In this document: positions 24,744 through 37,900 of the stretch, piece after piece
Layout of the letters: each line of letters starts with the position of its first letter
Position numbering within the stretch: position 1 is the first letter of the stretch
Assembly: GCF_036785885.1 (NCBI RefSeq)
Contig: NC_092317.1
Span: 5,210,501 to 5,274,500, forward strand
From: Coffea arabica
Taxonomy: Eukaryota > Streptophyta > Magnoliopsida > Gentianales > Rubiaceae
Reading direction: 5' to 3'
Length of the DNA: 64,000 nt
Program-made: the position numbers and the translations under genes
The notes under the pieces: generated by a model
Told to the model about the DNA's origin: nothing
Seen by the model: only the letters and a program-made list of their open reading frames with translations
Databases searched by the model: none

Positions 24744-25688
24744 ATCGAACGAGGATTCGATTGAGGTGCTCCACTTATTCAGGCTCTGATTGGACAGTTT
24801 CTTTGCAGGCAATGTGGTAATTTGGATTGGGAGTTGTGGGCTGTTTTGGCATTTTGGATGTGGTTGCAATAGGATTGTGTCTTTCATGTGTTAGGTGGTG
24901 GTGAATGTGGCTGCTAAATTATTGTCTAATTACGTATTTGTCCTTCATAATCATTTGTGCCCTTATGGTTCAGTTGGTGGATTATAAAATAATAATTAAT
25001 GGTGAGATAATGGGTACTAGCCTGGTATATTTTTTACTTTTTATGTACTCTTGTTTGCTGTTGGTTTCAATTAGCATCAGACTCCAAGTTTTCTAATTTA
25101 ACGATTGGCTCTGCGTTTCTTCGGACATCTGGCACTTATTGTTGAGTTTTAATTTTTGCATTTGTTCTTGATTGTTGTTTTACGAGACTAGTATTTTACT
25201 GTTAAGTTGGGCTGTGTTTGAAGAGAGTCCTCCTCAACAGGAATGAGAGTAGCACCAATTAAACCAGATCCGTTTGGGACCGTAGCATACGTTAACAAAA
25301 GAACCTCTTACAGCATTTACTTCACATGTACGACCAACATATGTTATGTTATTGTCTGACTATTCCAGTTCCAATTTCCACACTCCCAATGAGGACGTGA
25401 TGCAAAGAAAGCTCATCAAGTATAAACAACATTTTTTTTTTTTTGTTGGGGTACGATGTATAAAGTATAAACAACATCTAAACTTGTACTTGGGGACCCA
25501 TCCATGACTAAAATCCTAAGAAGAAAGCATGACTTTTGTAGTTTTTGAGTTCTGTCCTCATGATGATACAAATTGGAATCTAGTAACATCTGGATTTTAA
25601 TCCTTGGAAGTATCAAGAGCAACCCCAGCAAACTGAAAGTGAAAGATGTTTCACACACTAGTTCACCTTCAATTTCAGACACTGTAAA
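24744..25688. other. 3' flank of PB1 gene and 5' flank of MurG-like gene
   Basis: Probably 3' untranslated and promoter sequence. A short direct repeat, GTATAAACAACAT, occurs near 25421 and 25458 on either side of a T-run. No further gene is seen. Confidence 0.4.
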
Positions 25689-28130
25689 ATGGCAACCATT
25701 TCCTACTCTTTTTCCACTCCTAAGCTCTCAACGCTCCACTATTCCAGGCAAGCTCTAGTCTTTCTGAAAGTGCCAAGTTCACCATAACAGATACTTAAAA
25801 GCTTCAAATCAAGGTAAACTAACCGTTTTTTTCCTTTTCTTCTTAAGCAGGAATTTCAAGACCAACAGCTGTCTTTCTCTCAATCAACCTAGTGCAAAAA
25901 CCACCAATGCCTCAGCAGCGGCAGCCGCCTCAGAAACTCTCAAAGTTGCATTCGCCGCCGGTGGGACCGGAGGCCACATATCCCCCGCTGTGGCAATTGC
26001 AGATGAGCTTAAAAACCAAAACCCTGACATCCAAATCCTCTTCATAGGCACCCCAACCGGGATGGAAAGCGCCGCCGTCCCCTTCGCCGGCTACCCATTT
26101 GTCGCCATCCCGGCAGCCCCTTTAGCCCGCCCTTTAATCTCTGTTCACAACATCTTCATCCTTCCTTTCCTTCTGACAAAATCCCTCGTCAAAAGCTTCC
26201 AAACCCTTCAAGAGTTCAGCCCACAAATAGTAATCGGCACTGGTGGCTATGTTTCTTTCCCCATTTGCCTTGCTGCAGCAATGAAAGGTTTAAAATTGGT
26301 AATACAAGAGCAAAATTCAGTTCCTGGAATTGCAAATTGGGTGCTTTCTTTATTTGCTGAGAGAGTTTTTGTAGCATTTAATTCTAGTGTGGACTGTTTT
26401 TGGCAAAGGAATAAGTGTATAGTCTGTGGGAATCCAGTGAGGTTTTCTTTGAGCAAGAATGTGGTGAAGGCTGATGCAAGAAAGCATTTTTTCCCTAAGG
26501 CAGTTGAGGGTATAGGGAAGGGACAAGGGAAGGTAGTTTTGGTTCTTGGAGGATCTTTGGGTGCCAGTGCGATCAATATTGCATTGTTGAATTCTTATTA
26601 TGAGATGTTGAATCAGCGTGAGGATTTATTCATCATTTGGCAAACTGGGGTGGAATCATTTGATGAAATGGAAAGTCTTGTCAAGAACCATCCTAGACTG
26701 ATTCTGAAGTCGTGAGTTTTTGTTTCTCTCGAATGCTTTCTTGTTTTTTTATTTATTCTTATTTGCTTGGATTACGGTTAGTCCTTACATCGTTTTAGGG
26801 CTAATGTTCTCTGTTTCTCGTTATTTTTTTGGATTCTGATTAGCTTTTGTATTGTGAAGGTTCTTGCATTCTATGGATTTGGCATATGCTGCAGCAGACC
26901 TAATCATATCAAGGGCTGGGGCAATGACTTGTTCTGAGATTTTGGCAACCGGAAAACCTTGTATTCTGGTATTAAAGAATTCTTAGTTGTCTGATATGTA
27001 TCAAATGTGGTTAGTTGATTTAGTTAAATGATTCATCGTGCCAAACTATGATTTCTTGGTTGCCAGGTTTCCAACCCTGAGAATTTTGATGCCACTAGGT
27101 TGCAGCTTTGGTTCCCTTCACCTCACACACCCCTCTCCTCTGGACCCAAAGATATCCCCCCTACTTCTTGAATAACCTTAGAGAAGACACATGATTTCTT
27201 CTGATAGTACTATCCTTCCATTCGAGGACAACTATTGCATGCTCATGACGATTAGCAAAACGTTGCAAAGTCTTTGATAGGTTTCTCTGACTGCAGAAGT
27301 TAAGCTCTGCAATTTGTATTGATAACTAAATACTCCTTCATTACTAATCATAATAGAAGAATTTCATGGGAATTTCATTGCTGATCTATAAGCTGTAGTT
27401 GTGGTATTTACATTATTAGATACTTAGAAAAACAACTATCCATACAAACTCTATTGGTGAGTTCAACCATGATTGTTAACCATCTTTTGAGTTTTGTAGA
27501 TACCATCACCCAACGTTGATGAAGGGCATCAGCTTAAAAATGCATTTTTGATGGCTGATTTAGCTGGTTCAAGAGTTATAACAGAAGATGAACTTGACTC
27601 AACAACCCTCAGAACTGCAGTTGAAGAAATTCTAGGTATAATCAGTTTACCACCCTGTAAGATCCTTGCTACAGTAGTTCAGAAGAAAAAATGTGAGTTA
27701 TTTCACTCATGCAGTTGTTTTGATGGCTCTGACATATTTATGCTTCTCCTTCTGTCTTTTGAAGGTCATGTATGCGCAATCTATCAGAAAATCAGAACGT
27801 AGTTATTTTATCTAGTGTCTGCTCCTGTATATTTTTGTATATATTCGTCCAAATGCAGCTGTGTTCTTGCCAAAGAGAACCCTTAGTATAGTCCTAGCAT
27901 ATTTGTTCAGTAGCAATATTCCTTTGTGGACTGAATATCTTTGCTTCCATAGCGATCCATTTCCTTACTCCAACAGTGCTATACCACTGAATAGTGTACA
28001 TACTTCGATATATGCAGACAATGAGAGCTTGATGGTAGAGATGTCTCAGAGGGCTCTCCAGGCTGCAAAGCCAAATGCCTCCATTGAAATTGCTCAATAC
28101 ATTCTTTCTGTTGTCAGTTCATCAAAGTGA
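25689..28130 (+). CDS. MurG-like UDP-GlcNAc transferase, plastid-targeted
   Basis: Homologue of bacterial MurG (GT28), which adds GlcNAc to lipid I to make lipid II. Plants carry it in the nucleus as a relic of the plastid ancestor. Five predicted exons are 25689-25747, 25851-26711, 26860-26968, 27500-27635 and 28018-28130, giving 425 residues. The first 48 or so are Ser/Ala/Thr-rich with few acidic residues, like a plastid transit peptide. Visible motifs are GGTGGH at 57-62, then [22 protein letters not shown], the second glycine loop [19 protein letters not shown] and DEGHQLKNA. Exon 1 joins in frame only through a GC donor (AG|GCAAGC); reading on past it meets a stop. The next gene follows about 2 kb downstream on the same strand. 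Whether the plant enzyme still makes a peptidoglycan-like product is not settled by sequence. Confidence 0.9.
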
Positions 28131-30163
28131 ACAAAATGAAGGTGAATCTGTGAAGGATGTGAAACTTAATGTTCAACAGTTCTGACAGAATCAAGGTGTG
28201 TCAACTTCAGAGACTGCCATTCTTTTGACCATTTAAAGTGATTAAGGATTCTTGAACCAATCAGATAGGTATCTCACTGGAGGTCAGAAGATTTGTCCCG
28301 AAGACTGATCTGCAAGTCTAAGTTTTGAGATGGTTGTTGAGTATTCCTGTTCGGTGAGACTCCTTGCTGTTGCTGGGCTCAATCTACCAATTTAGACACA
28401 TTAGCAAAATTGTGGATCTTGCTTTGATGTTTTTCTTTTTCTTACCACGATGAGAGATACGTATACAGGAAGAATTTATTAATCATTTCAACTGATTCGT
28501 TTCTTATCATGCTTGGTTTTGTCCTGATTGACATTTTGCTTTAACTTCATGATTATTTTATTACATTGTATCTAATCATTGCTTTAACAACATAATACCT
28601 TTTTAATCATGGCTAATTAATTTGTGTGCATTGGATTAGATCCCAAAACTGGCAGCACTTCCAAAAGAAGAGAATTTAGAGGACTAACGAGAAAAAACCA
28701 GGTACAATGTATGAAAATTGAGTATATAATGAAGTATGGGTGGACGTGTTTGAGCTTTTCGACAAAGGAGGTCATAAGCCAAGAAGTTATTCAACAAGTT
28801 TCGTCCACCAAATGTACTAGGACACAATTGCTATAGAACTTGCCAAACTAACCCAGAACTTAGTATATTAATTATCTAAATTTGGTTTAAAATATTCTAA
28901 CACAGGTTTTTTCTTTTTCTTTTTTTTTGACAATTTCTGAGGACATTTTTTTAAAGGCCTGGCCTTCTTTTATTTCTAAAATTTTCCAAAGATAAAGAAA
29001 TAAAATACTTCTAAAATTGCTTTGCCTGTTTTGGTCCTTTCTTTTCTTGAATCTCTATTTAAGAAAGCTAGAACTTAACCTGTTATGTTTTCGTACTCAT
29101 TAGGTATTTCATTAGCAGATTCAAGTACACCAAAGAAGTGCTTCAAAATATTACCACTGCCCAAGTGCCATGACAACGTTTGCAGAGACAAGTGCGTGAA
29201 AGTATTTGGAGTTTCACATGCATACTATTACTTAGTTTGTCTGCAGTTGTTTTCATTCAAATATTTCCTGCCAATGTGCATTTGATTGCCCCTATTCCAC
29301 CTCCTACCAACAAACTGAAACAATTGACTACTTGATGATGCCTGTTTCAGTCTCCAGCCATAGTGAAGAACTTATTACTATGGATCATTAACCTAATTTA
29401 TGATTTTCTAATGCTGAGGGTTCTTATTAATTTCTTTCATATTAGAACAGGAAGAAAACAATAATGTAATGTACATTATTACATTAAGCATCGACCCAAT
29501 TGAGCTCATTGAAAACCAACGAGAACTAAACTATTATCAGATCACATGAGTGCACAGACGGTACACATATGATGGCAAATGATGGGAGACAAAGAGGCAA
29601 GGTTTAAACTCTTGACCTCCTATCCCATCGAGACTTTAAGTCTTAGGTGATGGCTAACAGCCCAAACAGCCGTTGGTTAATAGATAGTACTACATGATAA
29701 GCTACATTCTAAAAAATTAGAAACAAGGAGGTTTAACATCTCTACTTCTATTAAATGCAATTTAATTGCTAAAATTAAATGGAGAAATAACTGTCAGCCC
29801 TTTACCAAAAGATAGGTGTTATTTTCCCTTTTCTTCCTACCTTCAACAAATAAATTCACTTGTGTCAACAAGCAAGTTTAATAAAATTTTGTTTTGACTT
29901 AAAAAAAAAAAAAAGAAGTTAATTCCACTTCAAATTTTAGATAATGATTTGTACGCATGAAGAAAATGATTTATAGGTATGGTAGGCCATGTTGCGACCA
30001 TGCACGTAATATCTCCAGAAGCAGTAATGTTGGCTGTCCCCCAAGCAACTCTACCTCTTTCTTGGAAAAAAAGACACTTTACTATTTTCTCCACAAATAT
30101 CTACTAACTAATGAAGAACCAATGCACATTTAGATTTGAGAGAACTTGTAAAAAGACCCAATC
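28131..30163. other. Intergenic region with a Cys-rich fragment
   Basis: Mostly AT-rich non-coding DNA. It includes a possible defensin-like relic (29119-29213). It also includes a minus-strand segment near 29590-29650 with a weak Pol III B-box-like sequence that could be an old SINE. Confidence 0.4.
29119..29213 (+). pseudogene. Possible defensin-like gene fragment
   Basis: After a plausible acceptor (TTAGCAG) the frame reads DSSTPKKCFKILPLPKC, then HDNVCRDKCVKVFG. The spacing of Cys residues (C, then C, then C-x3-C) is like the first half of plant defensin-like peptides. The expected second half with further Cys residues does not follow, and I find no clear signal-peptide exon upstream. 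It is probably a relic, or else chance similarity. Confidence 0.3.
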
Positions 30164-33100
30164 ATGAAACATGTTGGTTTTCTCCGATTGGAAGTGCGGT
30201 CGCAGACCCACTTCCCAGCCGGTAGCTCCAGACCTGATGCCCCTGTCATCGTGCATTCGGCGGCGAAACTTAACATGCGAGCTGTTAGCAGCATTGCCGG
30301 CGCCGGCGGAAAGGTTTCCGATAAGCCCTCCATTTGTACAGCTGACGAGCTCCACTACGTACCGGTGCCGGACTCCCATTGGCGCCTCGCTCTATGGCGC
30401 TACAGGCCCTCCTCCCCTGTGGTATGCATTTAAATTAACGTCCGTTTTCTTATTTGCCTTTCTGCACTTTTACGAAATTTAGTTTTGTGCTGGCTATCTT
30501 TTTCTTTGGTAGGGGATTAAGAGGAACCATCCCCTGTTATTGTTGTCTGGATTGGGAACAAATGCAATTGGCTATGATCTTGCTCCCGGGGTGAGTTTCC
30601 TTGATTTTTTTCTTGGCCTTTTTTTAGCTTTTTCTTTCTGTTTTAGCCTTCTTTGGGCTATTTTCACCTTGATTGCTCCTTTTTTTTTAAAATCCTTATT
30701 ACAAAACTGCTGATACTTATTTGCATGAGTATGTAGACGTCTATTCCTCAGAAATCAACTTTAAAGTTGAATTGGTACCAGTTTTTGGCCATTCTATTGA
30801 ATAACTTGGATTTATGTTCATTTTTTACCCCTGGTGACTATAGATGGATTTGTGGAAAACAAACATTTTTCAGTTTACTAGATCAAAGCTGACTCATTAC
30901 CGTTCTTTCATTCTTGTTGCTCGTGAAAATTACTAGTACTTCAAGGGCAGAAAATTGGTTTGTCAACGCTTGGAATTGGATAAGAGTGTACACTAGAAAT
31001 CAGAACAGCCATGCTAGCCATCTCCACAAGAAGCGCTCTATTATCCTGTATTTGTAGATTGGCATTTTGCTGAGCTTTGTCCTTTTACTGCCAAGCTAAC
31101 TGCTAGCTGACCTTGTCATTGCATGTCATTGTATTGTTTTGGGCATCATGTATTTACATTCTTCGGGCATGAACTAACCTTATTGCAGTCTTCTTTTGCA
31201 CGCTTCATGTCCGTTCAAGGATTTGATACTTGGATTCTAGAAGTCCGAGGTGCAGGCTTGAGTGAAAATGATGGTATCCATGAATTAATACCTGCGCTTC
31301 AATGCTACTTTTTATCAAGCTGCTTCAAGTATAAACATTACGCAAAGAACCAATCATCCAAAGAAATCATATGGTTAACTTTCCCAGCTAATTTTTTATC
31401 CAAGTTGCTTAAGTTATAAACATTTCGCAAAGAATTACTGGCAAATATTAATTCCCATGCTTCTGAAAAATCCAGAAATTTTGTTCACTTTAAGTACAGA
31501 AATCAGAAGCAGTGAATAGATCTGATGATTTTCTCCTAAGGGAGAAACTGAAGGATGCTTTTGTGCATATAGCTGAAGGATTCTCTAACTTGCTGAATGA
31601 AGGTGAGGCGGTTGTGTGCTTTAGGTGTTTGAATGAAACATAGAAGTGCAGAATATAGATACTAAATTATCAAACTTATTAAAGATGCTCAGTAGTTTGA
31701 AACCAATTGCACTTGGCAACCTATCAGGCTTAGCACGAGCTAGACAAGATTCTGCTGCAAACCAAGTAAGGAATTGGAGCCAAAAGCTTGGAAAATTCTT
31801 TGCAGGTGGTCAAAAATCAGTTGGTCTGCAGGAGCAGTTTTCTTTGCTGATGGATGACTTTCAGAAACAGCTTGATCTCATTCTCAAGTACAATTGGGAC
31901 GTTGATCACTATCTGGAGGAGGATGTGCCTGCTGCGGTGAGGTGACATTTCCCCATTAGTGATGAGTTTAGACCTCATACAAACTCTCTTCTTCTGTTTA
32001 AGTTATATTTCTATTTAGTACTTATCTTGATTTTAAATATTTTATATGTGCAAATTCAGGAGAATCTTGATATTGGATAATATTGTATGCGTAAATTCAA
32101 GTTAAAGTTTCTATTAATGCAGATGGAGTATGTAAGGACCCAATGTAAACCAAAGGATGATAGGTTGCTTGCAATTGGCCACTCCATGGGAGGCATCCTG
32201 TTATATGCAATGCTTTCTCAGAATGGTATGATTTTATGATTATTTCCTCAATCTTTTTCCTGTCCATACCGTTAAGAGATATTGATGCAATTGTTAAGTT
32301 TACTTTTGAGGACTTTGTTCTGCTGATTTTCAGCTTCAACGGAATATAATTGCTCCTGTGTGCTGTCATGATTGTTATTCTTTGGTAGTATTTAGCACAT
32401 TTTGGCCCCTCAATTTACCTTAATTCAAAAGGTCATGGATGTGATATGTTAAACTCAAATGTGATGGCATAAAGTGGGAGAGTTGAAGGTCCAAAACGCA
32501 AATGCTCCAGTGAAACTCTTTTCTGTATCCATCCATCTATTTATGTGTAGAAATTGCTCACTTGACTACAAAAAGAGAAGAAAGGAAAGCATGAAAGAAA
32601 GAATCCTTTTTTAACTTTTCTAACAGACGGGTTGATCTTAGGAGGTTGAAGTTCAATATTCAAGCCCTAATTTGACGTCAAGAGATGACTAAAGAGAAAG
32701 GAATACACGGAGCCATTTAGCAATATTAGACACTGAAAGTTCTCATCGCAACACTTTTGAACATTCTTCATATAATGCACACCTTATCTGATTTTCCAGA
32801 ATTTTGATCTCTTGGCTTTTCAACATGGACATTGCAAACCCGGTTCATAGATCTAAAGATATCCTCTGTAGTCTGCTAGTATTTTATCAAATTACGTTGT
32901 TAAATAAGCAATATTTATTCACTCCCGAAGGTTACAAAGGACGGCACTCTGAGTTGGCATCAATTGTCACGCTGGGATCATCTCTTGATTACTCTACTTC
33001 AAGATCATCGCTTAGACTACTGTTGCCCCTAGTAAGTCAAAAGAAACATATCCTGCTTCTTCCTACTTCTAAATTTCTCAAGGGTGGCTTCTTTGTGCAT

Positions 33101-34246
33101 TCATCAAACCTTACGAGACGATGGTCTTCTTTCACAGGTAGATCCTGCACAAGCTTTGAGTGTCCCTGTTGTTCCATTAGGAGCATTCATGGCAGCTGCT
33201 TTTCCTCTTGCATCTCGTCCTCCATACTTTTTGTCCTGGTTAAACCCACAGGTTTCTGCACAAAACATGATGCGACCAGAGATGCTTGAAAAGCTTGTCT
33301 TGAACAATTTCTGTAAGTATGAGAGCATTTTTCTTCTCTCACAACTATTCAGGGGATAATTTATTGAAATCAAACTCGTTATTTGGTGATTGAATGCTGG
33401 AAAAAGTTAGCTGACCTTGGCATGATTTCTTCTCTAACACTCTACTTAGGAGCAGCCTTCAAACTTGAGCATTAAGGAAATGAAGTGGCTTCGTGCCTTT
33501 GCAAGTGCTTCTGAACTAGTTTGTAATGCCAATCGTTTCCTGTCAAAGCAAAATTAACACCTACAGCTAGTTTTATGTCAACTTGTTTGCAACACTGTAG
33601 GCCATTGCACTTAACCCCTTGGAGTTGAAATCCTGTGCAGCCCTTCTACCAAATATTTCTTCTGCTAGTATTTTATTGCACTTATTCTTAATATCATTGT
33701 GCTATCATACGCTTTAAAGCTGTGTATGATATGCAGGCACTATACCTGCTAATCTTCTCGTGCAATTAAGAACAGTATTCCAAGAGGGTGGACTACGTAA
33801 TAGGAACGAAACTTTCATTTACAAGCATCATCTGAACAAGAGCAAGGTTCCCATTTTGGCACTTGCGGGAGACCAAGACCTCATATGTCCTCCTGAAGCT
33901 GTATTTACGGTAGAAACTCACTACACTTATCTGTAGGTATTATAGAAGATTGTATCAACCTATTCTTTATGTTCTCTCCATCTCTTTTCACGTTGACTAG
34001 AAACTGTAAAGCTAGTTCCGGGAAGTTTTGTGAAATTCAAAGTTCTTGGAGAGCCGAGAGGTCCACACTATGCTCACTATGATCTAGTTGGGGGTCGCTT
34101 GGTATGTGTCCATTCTGTAACCTTCCAATTTGCAGATTTATGGTTCCTCAATGCAATTCATTATTGGAGCAAATTTCCAACTGCAGGCACCAAAAGAAGT
34201 TTACCCATGCATTGTAGAATTTCTTCAGCATCACGATCTGACTTGA
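30164..34246 (+). CDS. Alpha/beta hydrolase family protein
   Basis: Predicted serine hydrolase of the alpha/beta fold; substrate unknown. Eleven predicted exons are 30164-30421, 30513-30590, 31189-31273, 31507-31602, 31644-31936, 32123-32225, 32931-33031, 33138-33312, 33737-33909, 34012-34101 and 34187-34246, giving 503 residues. The early strand reads HPLLLLSGLGTNAIGYD, and the nucleophile elbow is GHSMGG with S291. The likely acid is D444 in AGDQDLICPP and the likely histidine H476 in GPHYAHYD. A long insert with a basic helical part lies at about 140-270, between the FDTWILEVRGAG strand and the elbow. The exon 9 to 10 join is doubtful (see findings). From memory, this plant family (Arabidopsis At1g73750) lies next to the MurG-like gene there too. 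Confidence 0.85.
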
Positions 34247-34908
34247 AATCTTCGGGAGACCACAGAGTGCATATGATATCTGTCTCTGTTGATAAAGAGG
34301 GTAGCCAAATGAAGAATTGCGCCAGAAATTCTGTACAAAAGTGCTGGCCAATTACATAAATCTGAAAATGTACTGATATCTTGTAATGAAGAATTGCTGG
34401 TGTCTATGTCCATCAACCTGTTCTACTTCAACTGCTTTTCCTTCCAACTTGCAGTAGTCTTTTTTGGCTGTGTTATAGCAATGTTTCTGGGGAAAAGTAT
34501 GATAACCAAACAAACACTCGATCTTCAGCATTCTAATTGTTCCAGAATCCATTAATTCACTTTCAATTAAGGACTTCAAGCCTGAAGCTCTCAAGTACCC
34601 AAAAAGCACCGAGTTTTGGTTCACTGAATCTACAGAATGACACTGTATGTCCATCTAAAACACCGAGTTTTGGAGGCATATGGAAGAAAATTTATAACAT
34701 TTGTAATGCAAGACTATTGAAAGCTCAAGTCATGCTCTCTGAATTTCATAACCACAATCTTACATGATGATGAGGTTGCTGAAAACAAAAAGCTCATCAA
34801 TTCGCTGAGCATATAGAATTGAGATACCACCTCAAAGAATAACTTTGATTTTCAACATAATGAATTCTATACAATGAAAACATTAACCGTCTGCAAGCTT
34901 CATCTAAT

Positions 34909-37900
34909 CTAACCACGTGAAACAGCCTCAGTCTTACAAATAGGACAGGCATTTTTTTGGGTAAGCCACTTCTTTATGCATTGAATGTGAAATTGATGTC
35001 CGCAGTTCAGCTTGCCCATCTCATCATCAGCATCATATTCCTCCTATACAAGAAACACAGAAGCAAAATTTACGAAAATAAACAAAGAAGCAGCCGATGG
35101 ATGAAACTCAAAATCAAGAACTACGGTAACAATATTTTTGCAAAACAAACCTGACAGACACTGCACTTCTTTTCCACTTCTATGATCAAACTGGACCGCA
35201 AATTATCCGTAACAGGGTTTCTCGTTCTCCTCAGACAATGAGTTATATCATCTTCTCTCAATCCTGTGCTTACATACCCAATTCTATCACCAAGTTCCAG
35301 CAATTCCTGTTTATCCCGGGCCAAGATTGTATATGTGTCAGATGCTATATAAAAGTGAAAGCAAAACCAATCAAAACAAGCGCAATATTCATGATAAACT
35401 CTCTCACCTCGTACGACATACTATCAATATCAAGTCTCCAATCCCTAAATCGATCTGCACCTTCTGATCTTCCTCCCATCAGAAGATTACTTTGTAGCAT
35501 CACAATCTGTATTTAGACATTTAGACTTCAGCTATTACTCGTACACTCAACAGAGACTATAAAACTAGCTGATGATTTGCGTGTTAAACTTAGAACTTCG
35601 AATTTATTGCATACAGGGACACGACTTTTTCAAGAAACAGCATCCCATAGAACTTGTGACATCTATATTTATGGAATCAAATCCAACATTAATTCTACCA
35701 CCTATCAAATACCATCCTTTCTTTTTGGAATCTCATACAATTAAATGATACACTCAAACTTTTAATCAGAAGCGTAGAATTAAGCAAGGGGACCCACATG
35801 ACTAATTAATCGTGTGGCAGCTTACAAGAGTTGCGGGCCATATCATGAACCTTGGTGTAGGCAAGTTTTTACCTCTTTTAGATCATATAAAGGTAAGTAA
35901 CCAAAAGGATTCCCAGTCTCCTCGATTGAATTGTGGTTCTCAACTAGTCAATTTTGGACCAATCCTACATATCATGGTTTAAATTATTCTAGAATTTTAT
36001 TGAATTCCATGTATGGACTGGTTATGCCAAAAACTGTACATGAATTTTGCTAATTCTAACGTTTCCAAATGTCAAAAGGAATGACAGACAAAATATAAGG
36101 GATTGTAGGGAGAATAATTGCAAAATAATAATGATAATTGGACCATAGGTTCTTTTGTGCAAGTTAACGTGACACATCACAAAACAAGTTGCACTATTTA
36201 CATAGAGAATAGGAAAGGAGCCTGAGTGTTGTACAGAAACCATTCATCTATTATATAGTAATTGGGTATGATTTTGCGCTTTCTGTGGATTAGGATTCTT
36301 CAATGTATACTGTCTTCAAATAATGATTTAATTGCAAGGAGAAAGCTTTTTGCCATTTTATCTACATAGCTTGCAGTAGAAGCTTCGAGGGAAAAACATA
36401 TTGAAGCATTTTTTCCATCTTAGGATTCACTAGTTTTCAACTCTTGGACTTGATTTTTAAGTGGCAAGACTGCATTATTGCAATAATGCCAAAACTACAC
36501 ATCTCAGAGGATTTGGCAACTGCAGTCATGGTGGACAACCTAACCTACGATGCCAAAACGATAATGGGCTCATAGAGCTTTGCCTGAAGTGTGACATTTT
36601 GACATTCACATGCTCAGTGGCTCTAATCCAAAGTAAGGTTGTCCTCTGCAACCTTGCATATCAGAAGTCCTGTAGTAAAAGTGTATATAGCTTTATCGCA
36701 CTAATGAATAAATTCCTCACGGGCAAGCGATGTGCCAAGTATAGATGGTAACGGTAGAGGCATTATATGCAAGAACGCTAATCAAGACTGCAGAAGCATG
36801 CAACCTCAAGGATCAGTCAGTAAGGCCTCTCTATCCAAATGGAATTTGATCTGCTTCAGAGTTGAAATGTCATGGTGCAAGATATTGAGGGAAGCATTAA
36901 AACAGATTTTGTGCTCAACACGGAAAAGACTAAGCAAGGAAACAAAGCATAGACAAACCTCAGCAAGCCCTTCTGGGAAACCATGCCGAGCATGGCGATG
37001 ATGCCTCGATCCAAATGCATCTAACCGAGAGCGTGGGATGGAAAATGTAGCATCAGAATCAAGAAAAGGGATCTCCTCAGGGGTCACCATCCTCCTTACA
37101 GAATATGAAGGACGCTGGCAAAAAGCAGAGTCAGTTCAAGAATACAAAAGAAAGAAAGTCCATTACAAATTCCAAACCACTCAAAACAGTAAGGTCCCAC
37201 GAGAAGGAAGGAAACTAAAGGTACAAGCCACGAAAAAGGAATCCAAAGATTGACAGTGAATAAGGAATATTTGACAACTGCAATGAGGGGAAAGACCATC
37301 AAGTGGAAAAATGCAGTAGCCATAAATTAAAAATTTAGATGCAAAACTAAACATTGACTAACTCGTTGGTGCAGATTGCAAAAGCAATATAGAGTACATA
37401 GTAAGGTGATTACCACACGACATGAAAAGCTATCTTTCTGAAATAATTCAAATGGCCTAAAATTACAGACTCCTACAACATAAGAAATTGAAAGAAAAAT
37501 AACCTAGCCATCCAAAAACAGACCAGTGGAAACAATTACTCAGCCCGAATGGAGGGCCGGAAAAAATGCCTCTTCAAACTAATTAACTAATCCTCCCAAG
37601 ATTCAATTTTTCTTAAACAAATCCCAGAGTTTAGCTATCATCCTTGACAAAGACATGTCAAGGCACATAAACAAAGTACAAATAAAACATGGGAACCACG
37701 TATTATCACAAACCAAGACCAAACGAAGCAGCAAATGGAAACAAAAAATGCACAAGCCCAATTCCTAAGCAAACAAAAGTGCTATCTTGGATACAATTTC
37801 TTTTCAGAAAGAAAACAAGAAGAATAAGGCAATTTGCCACAGAAGCCAAAGATTACCTCCCTATGGCTCGTCTTTTCAACATCAACTTTTCCTCTCCCAG

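Noticed and set aside
26247-26576. 109-codon minus-strand frame
   Set aside because: It is the antisense shadow of the MurG-like exon 2.
30104-30379. 91-codon minus-strand frame
   Set aside because: It is the shadow of exon 1 of the hydrolase gene, which has matching splice sites and family motifs on the plus strand.
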